Shown in pieces: positions 1 to 10,157 of a DNA stretch of 64,000 nucleotides. Position 1 is the first letter of the stretch. Each line of letters starts with the position of its first letter. The stretch lies in NCBI GenBank assembly GCA_034669145.1, contig JAXDNY010000268.1, forward strand, positions 22,020 through 86,019, in the 5' to 3' direction. The notes beneath the pieces were generated by a model. The model made no database searches and was not told the origin of the DNA. It was given only the letters and a program-made list of their open reading frames with translations. Position numbers and translations under genes: made by a program. This stretch comes from PALSA-894 sp034669145 (GTDB lineage: Bacteria > Pseudomonadota > Alphaproteobacteria > Rhizobiales > Xanthobacteraceae).

Positions 1-3000
1 AGCAATTCGCCTGCCTCCAGCAAATCGCGCCCGACGTGTGGGACGGCAAGTATGATCAGGCGGGCGAGCAGCCGCTCGGGTAAAAGCCGGATCAGGTCGG
101 CATGGTTGCGCGCCTGATGCAGGAACGCGGCGAGGCGCGCCGCCAGCTCCGGGCGCGGAGATTCGACAAGCTGGCCCAACAGCTCGCTCAGCAGCTCCGG
201 TACTTCCATCCCCGGCGACGCCCGGCTGAGATCGCGATCCGCAAGCGCGCGGAACAGCCATTCGGTGTGCACGCCTTCCGGTTCCGCGCGAGCCTCTGCG
301 TCGCCGGATCGCCATGCACGGAGCCATGCATCCAGGCGCTCGTTTATCAGTTCGGGCATTTGCCGGCGGGTGGGCGCTTCGGTTTCCCGTGGATCGATCG
401 CCGCCGTAACAGGCCTGATCCCATCATCATCGACCAGCCGCAGTCTTCCGGCCCGGTCGTCAGACGATGCCTGGAGAGAAACCGCATCACGCCGGTGGCG
501 GATCTCTTCCCACCCAATTGCCGCGGCCACGGCTGCCGCTATGCCGCGCGGCAGGCTGGGCAGCAGATCCCGTCGCAGCGCGGGCATGAGCGAGGGTGGC
601 ATCGCGTCGCCAAACAACGTGCGCAGCAAGCGTGGCATGAGGGCGAAACCCGGAACGGTGTCCGGTTCGATGCTCAGCGCTTCAGTCAGGATCGCTTCGG
701 TGATCGCTTGGCGGCCGGGTCCACGGTGCGCACCATACGCGGTCAAACTCTCGCCCAGCGCCGTTAGTGTTGACGCGGCGGCCGGCACGAGGGCGGCGAG
801 AAGGCGTTCCAGAAACGGCGGCGCGCATAGCTCGGCGAGCCGGGCCAATCCCGCGGGACGAGACGTGCCCGCAGTCAGGAAGCGGCGTGCAGCCTGCGGA
901 TCTCGTGTCAGCAGGCGGATCAGCAGCTCCTGCCAGTTCGGCGGTGCGATTTCGCGCTGTCCAATTCCTTCCGCCAGAACACTGATCAGTCTATCGGCAG
1001 TTTCGAGATCGGTCGGTGTGGCGCGGATGCCGGCGCTTGTCGCCGCGAAGGCCTCAAGGTCGAGCGGCCTTCCCTCTACCAATGCGGCGATTACGTCCGC
1101 CTGAAATGCCTTGCGATTGATCGCCTTCGCGGCGTGGGCCGCAATAGCAGCCGGGAGCTCGCGCGCTGCCGCGTCGCCCGGCAACAGCCATCCGATCACG
1201 CGGGCGACATCCGCCTCCGTCAAGCGCGCGAGCGCGCTGCCGAGCGTCGATCGGTGCAAACGTGTGGCGGCAAGGGCCGCGCGTACGAAGCCCGGCCACG
1301 CTCGCGCCAGAGAATCCACCAACCGGTGCGGCGTCAGCGCCGGTTCGGCGAGAATGTCCCGCCACGGCAACACGCCGGTGCGCAGGAAATGCCGGAATTG
1401 ATCGAGACGGACATAGAGCGCGGCGATGTCGTCGGCCTCGACCGCACTGTCTTGACTGTCGAATGCGCGCGTGAGTGCGACGTGTCCCCCGTCGGCCGTT
1501 TGACCGAGCCCGGATGGGCCGCTCGCATTTCCGCCATCTCGCCGCGTAGCGAGAGATATCGCGAGGCGCGTAGGCGCAACGCCCGCCACCTGGGCCACCG
1601 ACTGCACAATGCGCGCAAGAAGCCCTGAACCCTCAGCCGGCGCGCCGCTCAGTGCAATCGCCGCCACGACGGCGATATCCAGCCGATGTGCCGGGAGAGT
1701 TCCGCTCGTCGGGGCGGATGCAAGCCGCAGCGCCAAGGCCACGACCTCCTGCGCAGCATCGGTGTGCAAGAGCAACCTGATCAGCGACGGGACGGAAAGT
1801 GCGGCGCCGACGGTTTGCACGATCCGTGCAGGATCGCGTTCCGCATGCCAGCGCAGGAGGCGGCGAAGGCCGAGCGGGTCCTGCTCTTGCGTTATCTCGA
1901 TCGCTTGCCTCAGTTCAGCCGCCGAGACCTGACGCCCGTCCCGCAGGAGCCGCTCGAGCGCGGACAGCGGCCCGACGTGAAATTCCGCAGGTTCGAGTTC
2001 CGTCGCCAGGTCGTTGATGATCGCAGGCAAGGATGTGGTGACAGGGTGTGCCTTCGCCATTTCGGCGACGCCACGGTGCAGCACCGCAACCACCTCGCGA
2101 TAGCTGAGCCGTTCCTCGACGGCGACATCTTCGATCAGCGCGGCCACGAAGCTGCGGCGATTGAACTGCGTGCCGGCCTCGCGCAATACGTAGCGCAGCG
2201 CGATATGCCAGAGCAGTCGCGCCAGCGCCGGATCGCTCAACGCCACGATCGGTTCCGACCGATGCAGCGTGCGGATGTCGATCATGTATTCGAGGATCGG
2301 CGCCGCTGCCTCCGGCTCCAGCACGGTGAGCAGCCGGCCAAGCGCCGTCGTGCTCATGACCTCGGTGACACGCCTCAATATGGCGTCGTTCCAGGCATGA
2401 CGCCGGAACAGCCGTGCAAGCGCATCCGGATCGTCGTTTGCGAGCAGGAGCATGAGCGTCTCGGGCTTCGTGCCGCTCCCGCTTCCGTGCAGCAGGAATT
2501 GTTCAAGCAGATCGATCGGCGCGGGAACCGAGACTGGCGCTACCGCGTGCGCGAGGGAATGATCGGATGCCTCCTTTGACTCCAGCTCACCAATCGTGCC
2601 GGCCAAAGCAATCTCGTTCCCCGGACCATCGCTGTCGTCGCGAACCGAAAGCACCGATTCAATACGTTCCGTGTTCGGCAGCTCGACTTCTGCATTCGAT
2701 AGCTCGGCGACGCTCGCGCGCAGCCGGCGCTCGAAGGCCCGGGCATCGAATACGGCATCCGCTTCGGTCAACACATGACGCAGAACGAGCGGCCAGAGCA
2801 GTCGGGCAAACGATGCGTCGGAAACCGGAACGATCCGGTTGACGCGATGGATTCGCCGTAGATTCACTATGGATTCGAGAATCGAAGTCGCGTTGTCCGA
2901 CTCGAGCAAATGCAGCAACCGTTCGAGATCGGTGAAAGACAACTGCTTGCCGAGCCGTTCGACTAGCTCCGGACGGGAGCGGTGACGGCGCACCAATTGA

Positions 3001-3473
3001 ACGAGCGTGTCGGGCTCGCTGTCGATCAGTGCGGAGAGCAACGCCGCGGGATCGCCCGCTTCATCGCCGCGCACCTGATAAGGCCAGATCCCCCGTAGCA
3101 GATATCGCGTGAGCAAATCGAGCAGCGCCGCGCCGGCAGGCAACACCTCGAGCGCGTTTGGACGCCGCGCTTGCGCCGGCACGTCATTGCTGCCGTCCAG
3201 CGCACGCATCAACGCATCGCGCAGCGCCGTTTCCAGCCGCTCGGCGGCAAGCTCGAGCCGTTCGGCCGGTATCGTCCCGATATCAAGATCGATGCGGCCG
3301 ATGCCGAGGACCAGATCCGGTCTGTCGAACTCGTCGAGCACCCGTTCGATGGTCGGCAGCAACGACGTTCGGTTGAGATCTCCGACGCGGTCGAGCAGTT
3401 GGACTGCCTGCGACTCGGTGGCGACTTCCACCTCCAGGGTCTGATGCCCGATCGCGTGCGGAAGCGTTACGAT
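1..3473 (-). CDS. eCIS tape-measure protein (CIS_TMP, Afp14-like), 3' end outside window
   Basis: One minus frame stays open from about 3473 to base 1 (more than 1,150 codons), so the C terminus is missing. The N-terminal residues, HQTLEVEVATESQAVQLLDR followed by IERVLDEF and an IGRIDLDIGTI segment, match the conserved start of contractile-injection-system tape-measure proteins. The rest is Leu/Ala/Arg-rich helical sequence with repeated RLL..L-type blocks, as expected for a protein that sets tube length. It directly follows the Afp12-like gene, the normal Afp14 position. The start is odd: no ATG, GTG or TTG precedes the conserved N terminus in frame. A GGAGG sits six bases before an ATC codon at 3473, which overlaps the upstream stop region; the first canonical in-frame start is GTG at 3431, inside the conserved block. 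Family call is firm, start uncertain. Confidence 0.85.
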   Translation of the reverse strand, partial: MVTLPHAIGHQTLEVEVATESQAVQLLDRVGDLNRTSLLPTIERVLDEFDRPDLVLGIGRIDLDIGTIPAERLELAAERLETALRDALMRALDGSNDVPAQARRPNALEVLPAGAALLDLLTRYLLRGIWPYQVRGDEAGDPAALLSALIDSEPDTLVQLVRRHRSRPELVERLGKQLSFTDLERLLHLLESDNATSILESIVNLRRIHRVNRIVPVSDASFARLLWPLVLRHVLTEADAVFDARAFERRLRASVAELSNAEVELPNTERIESVLSVRDDSDGPGNEIALAGTIGELESKEASDHSLAHAVAPVSVPAPIDLLEQFLLHGSGSGTKPETLMLLLANDDPDALARLFRRHAWNDAILRRVTEVMSTTALGRLLTVLEPEAAAPILEYMIDIRTLHRSEPIVALSDPALARLLWHIALRYVLREAGTQFNRRSFVAALIEDVAVEERLSYREVVAVLHRGVAEMAKAHPVTTSLPAIINDLATELEPAEFHVGPLSALERLLRDGRQVSAAELRQAIEITQEQDPLGLRRLLRWHAERDPARIVQTVGAALSVPSLIRLLLHTDAAQEVVALALRLASAPTSGTLPAHRLDIAVVAAIALSGAPAEGSGLLARIVQSVAQVAGVAPTRLAISLATRRDGGNASGPSGLGQTADGGHVALTRAFDSQDSAVEADDIAALYVRLDQFRHFLRTGVLPWRDILAEPALTPHRLVDSLARAWPGFVRAALAATRLHRSTLGSALARLTEADVARVIGWLLPGDAAARELPAAIAAHAAKAINRKAFQADVIAALVEGRPLDLEAFAATSAGIRATPTDLETADRLISVLAEGIGQREIAPPNWQELLIRLLTRDPQAARRFLTAGTSRPAGLARLAELCAPPFLERLLAALVPAAASTLTALGESLTAYGAHRGPGRQAITEAILTEALSIEPDTVPGFALMPRLLRTLFGDAMPPSLMPALRRDLLPSLPRGIAAAVAAAIGWEEIRHRRDAVSLQASSDDRAGRLRLVDDDGIRPVTAAIDPRETEAPTRRQMPELINERLDAWLRAWRSGDAEARAEPEGVHTEWLFRALADRDLSRASPGMEVPELLSELLGQLVESPRPELAARLAAFLHQARNHADLIRLLPERLLARLIILAVPHVGRDLLEAGEL

Positions 3474-5641
3474 GGATCGCCTCCATCACCGTATGCGGTT
3501 GCTGCCGCGTCCGGCTCGGCCGGGCACTGCAACAGGAGCTCGCGCATCTGCACCGAGCGCTGCACGATCGGCCGTGGATCGCGCGCGCGCAGCGCTTCGC
3601 ACCAGGCCGCATGCAAGGCTTTGAAGCTGCTCGCACGATGCGATTCGATAAAGCGCGTGACGACGGCGATGTGAGCCGGCGCGTTGACGCGCAACAGTGT
3701 GGCAACCTGGCGGCGAAATCCGGGATCCTGGCGCTCGGCATCCGGCACACAAACCACAGCGCTGACGGTCAGTCCGTAATCGAACCCGCCGCCCGCCGTC
3801 GCCGCATCGCGCAGCCTCCTGCCGGCGCGCAGCAGCACGTGTTCGACGATGTAGAGCTGCCGGTCATCTGCGGCGGTCGGCGAAGCCGATGCATCAGGGT
3901 CCATTCCGAGCTGGAGGCGGCTCCTGATCTCGATCCCCGCGACGTTGCGCGCCGATCGCTTCGCCAGATAGTCGAAGCCGCGGCCTCGCGCGCGCGTCGC
4001 GAGGGCAAGGCGACGGAGCAAGCCGAGCTTCGCCTCGATCAGCTTTTCGCCGCCGTCCTCCGTGTTCGTGCCATTGCCGCGACGGCCCCGCATCTCTCCC
4101 GGCAGTTCTTCCGCATAAAGGGCGAGCAGAAGGTCGAGAAACCGGTTGCGCCGCTCGACCCAGGGATCGTTCGCGCGACGCACGCGATCGATCGCCGCGG
4201 AATCGTGGAGCAATTCGTCCGCATCCGGAATCGCCTCGGCAAGCGACTGGCCGAAATAGCTGCGATCGAGATCGGGCTCGATCGAAAGCAAATCCTTCGC
4301 GCGAGAGAGCTGACCAAGATAGTCCGCCAGCAATTGCTCGAAGACGAGGAGATATCCCTTGAGCTGCTTTGCCTGCGCGCGGCGCAGCGGCGGGGCATCC
4401 GGAGGCAGGCCGTTCGGCCCGATCCCGTACGTCGCAGGGAACTGGGCCTGGACCGAACTGTATTTGGCGAGGTCGCGATGCCGTCCACGCGGCAATGCGA
4501 AGGTGTCCTCGTAGTCCCGACTCAACGGATATGTGCGCCGATGCGTGTGCCACCGCCGGGCGAGTTCCTGACGCACGCGTTCGCGATCGGGCCGGCAGAC
4601 GCTGCCCTGCCGCACGAGCCGGAGCGGCAAAAACTTCAATTCGAAGCCCGGGTCGAGCCGCAGGATCTCGCCCGGCTGGACCTGAATTGCGTCGGTGACG
4701 CCGTAGGTCTTTCGGCCGACGCGAACCGTCACTTCATTTACGCTCAGCACACCCGGGCACGAGGCCATCGCCTTGACCAGCTGCGCGCAGTGGATCTGCT
4801 CGGCCCTGCAGGCAAGCTGGGCGTCCTCGATGAAACCGTTGCGCATCAGCGGGCCTTCGAGGATTTCCGAAGGCGGGCGGCCCGCCGCAACCAGGTCGGT
4901 GAGCGGCGTGCGGCGCAGCTCCGGCGCGAGGAACTGGCCGGCACGATAAAGCAGCTCGGCCATGATGGCTTCGGGCGCGTCGGCCCCGTCGATGACCGCG
5001 GTGGCATGAACGACGGTGCGCGCCGGACGCAATACGGTGATCCGATGCACGTCCTCGCACAGGCCGCGATGGCGGGCGTAGATGCTCAGAGCCTGCTGAA
5101 TGAGCGGATCCGGCGGCGCGCATTCGCAAACGCATGGGTCCGCCGCGGGCGCGTAGAGCAGAACGTGATAGAGCCCGTCGACCCAGCGGGCATCGGCCTT
5201 TGATGTCCGACCTGACTCCGGCTCGGCAAAAGAAGGCGCGACAGGCAGGCGGGCGGCGCCCGGTTTGTCCGGTCTCCACGGTTCGAACCAGGCGTTGCCA
5301 AGACCGGCAACACGATCGACCAGCAGCTTGCGAAAATCGTTCGCAGTGACCGGATCGCTCGGCAGGATACGCCGCGGCAGATACAGTGCCTGGCGGCGCA
5401 TGTCGATGCGCCCGTCCGGGCCCGCGAGCAGGTCTTTCACCGGGAATCCGGCGCGGTAGGACAGTTCCGTCAGCGCGTAGGAGAACTGCTCGAGTATCGT
5501 GACGCCGGGGTCATGCTCGTTATAGTCGGTCCAGACGTCACCCGAGACTTGCTGGATAAAGCGCAGCGCCTCGACGCGTATCGACTCGTAGTCGAGTGCC
5601 GGATCTGACGGGCGACGCGGAATGACATCGGATAGCGACAT
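3467..5641 (-). CDS. eCIS baseplate protein (Afp12-like)
   Basis: A 724-aa protein whose N terminus (DPALDYESIRVEALRF, then DYNEHDPGVTILEQFSYALT and ELSYRAGFPV) is the hallmark of Afp12/PVC12-type baseplate wedge proteins. These form the outer baseplate with the Afp11-like partner encoded just upstream (54-bp gap). The remaining protein has many Arg/Asp-rich segments and no signal peptide or membrane segment, which fits a cytosolic particle component. ATG at 5641 is the only start that keeps the conserved N terminus. The stop at 3467 overlaps the presumed start of the tape-measure gene, implying translational coupling. Assigned by family pattern and locus position. Confidence 0.88.
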   Translation of the reverse strand: MSLSDVIPRRPSDPALDYESIRVEALRFIQQVSGDVWTDYNEHDPGVTILEQFSYALTELSYRAGFPVKDLLAGPDGRIDMRRQALYLPRRILPSDPVTANDFRKLLVDRVAGLGNAWFEPWRPDKPGAARLPVAPSFAEPESGRTSKADARWVDGLYHVLLYAPAADPCVCECAPPDPLIQQALSIYARHRGLCEDVHRITVLRPARTVVHATAVIDGADAPEAIMAELLYRAGQFLAPELRRTPLTDLVAAGRPPSEILEGPLMRNGFIEDAQLACRAEQIHCAQLVKAMASCPGVLSVNEVTVRVGRKTYGVTDAIQVQPGEILRLDPGFELKFLPLRLVRQGSVCRPDRERVRQELARRWHTHRRTYPLSRDYEDTFALPRGRHRDLAKYSSVQAQFPATYGIGPNGLPPDAPPLRRAQAKQLKGYLLVFEQLLADYLGQLSRAKDLLSIEPDLDRSYFGQSLAEAIPDADELLHDSAAIDRVRRANDPWVERRNRFLDLLLALYAEELPGEMRGRRGNGTNTEDGGEKLIEAKLGLLRRLALATRARGRGFDYLAKRSARNVAGIEIRSRLQLGMDPDASASPTAADDRQLYIVEHVLLRAGRRLRDAATAGGGFDYGLTVSAVVCVPDAERQDPGFRRQVATLLRVNAPAHIAVVTRFIESHRASSFKALHAAWCEALRARDPRPIVQRSVQMRELLLQCPAEPDAAATAYGDGGDPS

Positions 5642-5695
5642 AACTCGACCTCAGGCAGGTCAGACAACTGCCCTCATGTGTCAGCGAAACGGCAT

Positions 5696-8600
5696 TCAGG
5701 CATATGCACTCTCGGCGACCGCTGGGACACACCCGCCCAATCCCGCCGTTTCGGCGACAGCAACGATATCATGGCGGGCAGCTGACGTGGGCACGCACCA
5801 GTGCGCGCTTGAAAGATCGGGCGTATAGCTCAGCTCCAGACCGACCATGCTCGCGACATAGGGCCGGCTTTCAATGAAGCCGACGATCGCCGTTCGGATC
5901 TCGGGCCGTCCGGCATCATCGGGCAAATCCAATCCGCCCGAGCATGGCGAAAGGAACTCGCACAGATCGTCATTGAGCCGAAGGGACGCATTGCCGTCGG
6001 TGGTCCGGAACACGACATGCACCCGTGCGGCGATCCGAACGTAGATCGGGTCGACCACAAGAATGCGTGCAAAGGGATTGGCGGCGCCTTGAAGATTGGC
6101 CTGGATGCGTGCTCGTGTATCGACGCCGGCGCGCGGCACGAGGCTTTCCGAAGCGTCGACGCCGGCCGGACCGGGCACCACCACCACCAAAACCTCACCC
6201 GGGTTGCGAGTTCGAGCCACACCGCGCGCCCCAAGCACGCGGATCTTTGCGATCTCAGGGAAGCGCTCGAGCACGAGCCGCTCGTAATCCCATCCCTGAC
6301 ACGCGCGCTCCTTGTGACGGAGCCGTTCACCGAGGCGGATCGGCAGAACCGCGGCCGACTCGGCGATCTCGCCGCCAAACGAGGCGAGCGGCTGGTCGAT
6401 CGCCGCGATCTCGCGCAGCATCGGCACGGCGGCCTTCACTGTCTTGGCCGGGATCGGAATCAGCGTTTCCTCGCGATCCACCAGCCGGGTGGCGGACAGC
6501 GCATGAGGAGTGACCGCCAGCACCGAGGGGAAGCCCTCAGGATCGCTGCGCGGCTCCACGCGCAGCCAGCACAGCCGACTGTCCGTCGCGCCGGGTGTCA
6601 GCGGTGGCAAGTCGAACGAGACAATTCCGGAGCGGGACAGCGCGTTCGTGCCGTCGTGGCGAACGGCATTGTGCGGCAGGTCGACCCATTCACCGGCGAC
6701 ACGATGCCGCCACGCCACGCGGCATGCATCATTCGAGGCGGCCGACTCGTTGGCCATGCGGAACAGCAGCGTCAGCGGCTGCGCGGCGCCGAGCCCGCCG
6801 AAGCCCAAATCGAAGTGCGTCAGCGCGGCAGACGTGGGCAGCAGGGTCACAATATCGTCGGGGCCCTGCGCGACCGATGCCAATGCTCCCGACGGGAGCA
6901 GGTGCATGAACTGCCCGGTGCGGTCCGCGTGGCGGTCGGTCGCATCGTAGTCAACCGAGAGGCCGGCGATCTGGGGTTGCCAAGGCGGATTAGGGTAGGC
7001 GTGAGCGAGGTCGGGAGGAGGCAGCGCCTCGACGGGCGCCGGAAACAGTCCGATCAGGCCGAGCAGTTTGCAAAACCAGCACTTCCGAGGCGGCTCCACA
7101 GCAGGCGCTGGCGGTTGAACCGCATTGAGGACGTTCGGCGGATAAAGCTCGTCGCCGAACCCGAACGCCGGCTCGCTCAATGTCAGCCGCAGCGCCGCGG
7201 CAAGCGGCTCACGCGGCCTCGTGTCGGAGATCGGAGGAATTTCGAACGTCAGGCTGGTCGTCGGGACGAGACGGCCCCATGCGTTGGGCATGTTGCCGGG
7301 CGGATCAGTGCGGAACAGATAAACGGACGCTCCGCTCTCGGCCGGCAATGGCAATGCCCAAGGAAGATCGCCTCGCACGCTGAACATCGCGCGAAACGAG
7401 CGGTTGTCGATCGGCTGACTGATCGGCTCGCGATCCGTGCCGATCACATACTGTTCGTAGTAGCCGGCGAAGCCGGATGGATGGGTCGGCAATCCGAGCC
7501 ACTGGATGGTGACGGTCAGGCGATGGAGCGTCTTGGTGAAAAGCTCCGGGTGCCGGATATCGAACCACGCATCGACCCGGGCCGGTGATCCGAATGGAAC
7601 GAAGGGAGCCGCCGCATCGACGATGCCCGTCGACGTCGTGATGCGAAGACCGGGAAGGTTTTTCACACTCGCTTCGATGGTTACGTTTTCAATCGGCAGC
7701 CACTCCAGGAGGGAGAGCGGATAGACCTTGACTGTGCCGCCGGCGCCCGAAAGCGTCACAGGATCCTGGCGAAGCCGCGCCATCAGTGCCGGGAGATCCG
7801 GATCAGGAGCCGGATCGGACGGCGCGCGTTCGCGCAGCGGATCGAGGGCAACAATCGGGGGTGCCGTCGGAGGCAAATCGAAGCGGAATGAGATGCTCCA
7901 TTGGCCCATCGCGCCAGGCGCCACCTCGACGTTGAACGCCGCAACCTGCTGCCATTCCTTTTCAGTCGTCACCCAGAGGCCGAAGGCCTGCTCCAGCAGC
8001 CGACCTAGCGCAAGATCCGCCGCAAGGCCGGTCGCCGCCGAGATGTGCCGCAGCAGCGGATCGAGGACCGACTGGCGAACCTTCGCGTCCGACCACAGGG
8101 CAATCGTGACCGATCGATGTCCGCCTGTGAGCAGGAGAGATCGCGACGCGACGGCAAAGCCGAGCGCTGCCGGGGTGGCCAAGATCTTGCCGGCTGTTTC
8201 CGCGGCCGGGGCACCGAAGATCGGCCAGCCCTGTGATGCCTCATCCGCCAGCACACCGCCCGGACCTACCGCCGTTTCCGCGACGATGATGCGTTGAAGG
8301 CGGGCGCGGCCCACGTCGGGAAGAGGGTCCGGAACGATGTCGTCGTACAGCGGACCGCGTATCGCCCGCAGGGTGCGCACCCTTACGAGCGTCGCCGGCG
8401 TGACCTTCAGAGTCCGTTCCGCCGCAAACAGGATTGGATGACCCTTTTCGTCGGCGCCGGCGGGGAAACGCGTGCCGAGTGGCACAACGGCCTCGTCCAC
8501 GCCTGGACGCGGGGCGAGCGTAAAGCAAAGGAACATCCGGTCCGGGGCCGGCCGTCGCAAAGGTTCGTGCAGCAACTCGCGGTAGTAGAAGTCGACGAGC

Positions 8601-9409
8601 CGGCTTGGCAGGTCGTTGATTCGCTCTTGCGCCGTGGCAAACTGCTTTGCGAACGCCATGAAGAGAGCGATGTGCGGCTTGTGGTGCGGTTCGTCGAGAC
8701 AAGCGTCGAACTCACCCTGTGCGCGGCGGGCAAGATCCGCTACGGCGCTCAAGAACGTATCAAACAAGGAGTCGAGGGAAGCGATCGCCGCATCGATTTT
8801 TTGCCGTCGTAGATGACCTCGATAAATCGAGCCATCGGGACAAATTTCACCGATCCGCCAGACCTGCTGAAAATGACCGCAGTCCAGATGGACCGGGCGA
8901 CCGAGCGCGCCCGGTTGGCCGGCGCCGTGTGCGCGGAGCCGCTCGAGCAACGGAGCAAGCTCATGGCGAATCCGCGAGGCCAGCAACCGGCGCACCGACG
9001 CGGTCACCGTGCTCGGCTCAAGATACTCGACCGTCGCCAGCCAGCCATCGACCTCACGAGCGAGCGCCAGGATCGTGTCAAAAAGCTGCTCCAGCAGATC
9101 GAGCTTGCGCACGTCCGACGTTTCATGCTGCGCGCGCAGCCGTAGCCGGCGGAATTCCTTGGATCGGCCAGTTGCATCGAATGTCACGATGGCGGCGAGC
9201 ACCATGGCGATGTCCGCGCGAAAGAAATCGGACCAGTGGCCGTCAGGTGTGTCGTCGAGATCGAAGTAGCGAACTTGCTTGGCAAAGCGCGGGGCGAAGG
9301 CGAGGAGATCGGGAAAGGTGCGCTCGTCGATCTTGACGTAGCCCGGTTCAAGTGCCACCCGCCGGCGCCCGGCCTGGCTCGTCCAGCGCGTGATGACGAG
9401 CGGCGCCAT
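5696..9409 (-). CDS. eCIS baseplate protein (Afp11-like, baseplate-J related)
   Basis: I place the start at the ATG at 9409, two bases after the gp25 gene stop, giving 1,237 aa. A longer reading to 9808 only adds out-of-frame shadow of gp25. The N terminus (ITRWTSQAGRRRVALEPGYV, then KIDERTFPDLLAFAPRFAKQ) and the C-terminal module (RTRNPGEVLVVVVPG, then IQANLQGAANPFARILVVDP) are typical of Afp11/PVC11, the large wedge protein related to phage gp6/baseplate J. A proline- and cysteine-rich stretch near residues 770-830 looks like an inserted variable segment. It probably forms a heterodimeric baseplate wedge with the next gene product. Confidence 0.88.
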   Translation of the reverse strand: MAPLVITRWTSQAGRRRVALEPGYVKIDERTFPDLLAFAPRFAKQVRYFDLDDTPDGHWSDFFRADIAMVLAAIVTFDATGRSKEFRRLRLRAQHETSDVRKLDLLEQLFDTILALAREVDGWLATVEYLEPSTVTASVRRLLASRIRHELAPLLERLRAHGAGQPGALGRPVHLDCGHFQQVWRIGEICPDGSIYRGHLRRQKIDAAIASLDSLFDTFLSAVADLARRAQGEFDACLDEPHHKPHIALFMAFAKQFATAQERINDLPSRLVDFYYRELLHEPLRRPAPDRMFLCFTLAPRPGVDEAVVPLGTRFPAGADEKGHPILFAAERTLKVTPATLVRVRTLRAIRGPLYDDIVPDPLPDVGRARLQRIIVAETAVGPGGVLADEASQGWPIFGAPAAETAGKILATPAALGFAVASRSLLLTGGHRSVTIALWSDAKVRQSVLDPLLRHISAATGLAADLALGRLLEQAFGLWVTTEKEWQQVAAFNVEVAPGAMGQWSISFRFDLPPTAPPIVALDPLRERAPSDPAPDPDLPALMARLRQDPVTLSGAGGTVKVYPLSLLEWLPIENVTIEASVKNLPGLRITTSTGIVDAAAPFVPFGSPARVDAWFDIRHPELFTKTLHRLTVTIQWLGLPTHPSGFAGYYEQYVIGTDREPISQPIDNRSFRAMFSVRGDLPWALPLPAESGASVYLFRTDPPGNMPNAWGRLVPTTSLTFEIPPISDTRPREPLAAALRLTLSEPAFGFGDELYPPNVLNAVQPPAPAVEPPRKCWFCKLLGLIGLFPAPVEALPPPDLAHAYPNPPWQPQIAGLSVDYDATDRHADRTGQFMHLLPSGALASVAQGPDDIVTLLPTSAALTHFDLGFGGLGAAQPLTLLFRMANESAASNDACRVAWRHRVAGEWVDLPHNAVRHDGTNALSRSGIVSFDLPPLTPGATDSRLCWLRVEPRSDPEGFPSVLAVTPHALSATRLVDREETLIPIPAKTVKAAVPMLREIAAIDQPLASFGGEIAESAAVLPIRLGERLRHKERACQGWDYERLVLERFPEIAKIRVLGARGVARTRNPGEVLVVVVPGPAGVDASESLVPRAGVDTRARIQANLQGAANPFARILVVDPIYVRIAARVHVVFRTTDGNASLRLNDDLCEFLSPCSGGLDLPDDAGRPEIRTAIVGFIESRPYVASMVGLELSYTPDLSSAHWCVPTSAARHDIVAVAETAGLGGCVPAVAESAYA

Positions 9410-9411
9410 GG

Positions 9412-9846
9412 TCACCCCACTGTGCCCGGCAGCGCCAGCGTCGCCTCGCGCAGGTAGAACGGATAGACGAAGTTGCTTCGCGTGTTGGTGCGGCGGACGA
9501 CGAAGTCCACCTCGATCCGAACCAGCCCGTCCTCGGCCGGATCCTGCACGACCTCGACGGCGAGCAGATCGATGCGCGGCTCCCACAGCACGATCGCCTG
9601 CTCGACCATGTCCTTCAGCTCGGTGAGCAGCGTCGTCGTCAGGTCGCGGAATACCATCCGCCACAGGTCGCAGCCGTACAGCGGCACCATCACGCGCTCG
9701 CCCTGCGCGGTCGAGAACAGGATGTGCAGGCTCTCGCGAATGTCGGCGAGGCCGCTGACCATCTCCACCCCTTGCAGCACGCGCGAGAATGTCGGCGGGA
9801 AGCCCCATCCGGTTCCCAGGAATGCGGGTTGCGCAGGCGCCGCCAT
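9412..9846 (-). CDS. gp25-like baseplate protein (Afp9-like)
   Basis: A 144-aa protein of the GPW/gp25 family: residues GWGFPPTF near the N terminus, the VSGLADIRESLHILFSTAQG block, ERVMVPLYGCDL, and a C-terminal beta segment. gp25 proteins link the baseplate wedge to the sheath in phages, T6SS (TssE) and eCIS. The ATG at 9846 lies one base from the PAAR stop; an upstream in-frame ATG at 9897 would overlap PAAR by about 50 bases and adds a low-quality leader, so I prefer 9846. Its place after the PAAR gene is the reverse of the Afp/PVC order, where gp25 precedes PAAR. Confidence 0.9.
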   Translation of the reverse strand: MAAPAQPAFLGTGWGFPPTFSRVLQGVEMVSGLADIRESLHILFSTAQGERVMVPLYGCDLWRMVFRDLTTTLLTELKDMVEQAIVLWEPRIDLLAVEVVQDPAEDGLVRIEVDFVVRRTNTRSNFVYPFYLREATLALPGTVG

Positions 9847-9847
9847 G

Positions 9848-10147
9848 TCAGCCGCCGATCTCGACGGTGGGAAAGCCCATGATGATCGCGCCGCCATGCG
9901 CGCAGTTATCGCCGAGGCGCGCCGCCGGCAGGCCCATGATCAGCACGGTCGCCGAGCCCTTGACGATGCTGTCGGGCGGCCCGACGCAGAGCGCCATGTC
10001 GCTCACCCGCGCGGCCGGAAGGTTGCCGATCAGCACGGTCGGCGCGCAGGGCCCGAGGATCGGTCCGCCGACATGGGGAATCGGCGGCAGCCCGGGGGTG
10101 ACCATCGGGCATTGATGCATGTCGGTCAGTCGCGCTGCAGGTGGCAT
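9848..10147 (-). CDS. PAAR-domain spike tip protein (Afp10-like)
   Basis: A 99-aa protein with the PAAR fold signature: N-terminal MPPAARLTDMHQCPM, repeated Gly-Pro turns (TPGLPPIPHVGGPI), two PAAR-like tripeptides (LPAARVSD and LPAARLGD) and His/Cys residues at H11, C13, C71 and H90 region that could bind the tip metal ion. Such proteins sharpen the spike and can carry effectors. Here there is no C-terminal extension, so it is a plain tip rather than a toxin fusion. It starts 10 bases after the VgrG-like spike gene and precedes gp25. Confidence 0.93.
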   Translation of the reverse strand: MPPAARLTDMHQCPMVTPGLPPIPHVGGPILGPCAPTVLIGNLPAARVSDMALCVGPPDSIVKGSATVLIMGLPAARLGDNCAHGGAIIMGFPTVEIGG

Positions 10148-10157
10148 GGGTCCCCTC

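Noticed and set aside
3611..5203. 530-codon plus-strand open frame
   Set aside because: Antisense shadow of the Afp12-like gene; Arg/Ala-rich with no family signature, while the minus frame has clear baseplate motifs.
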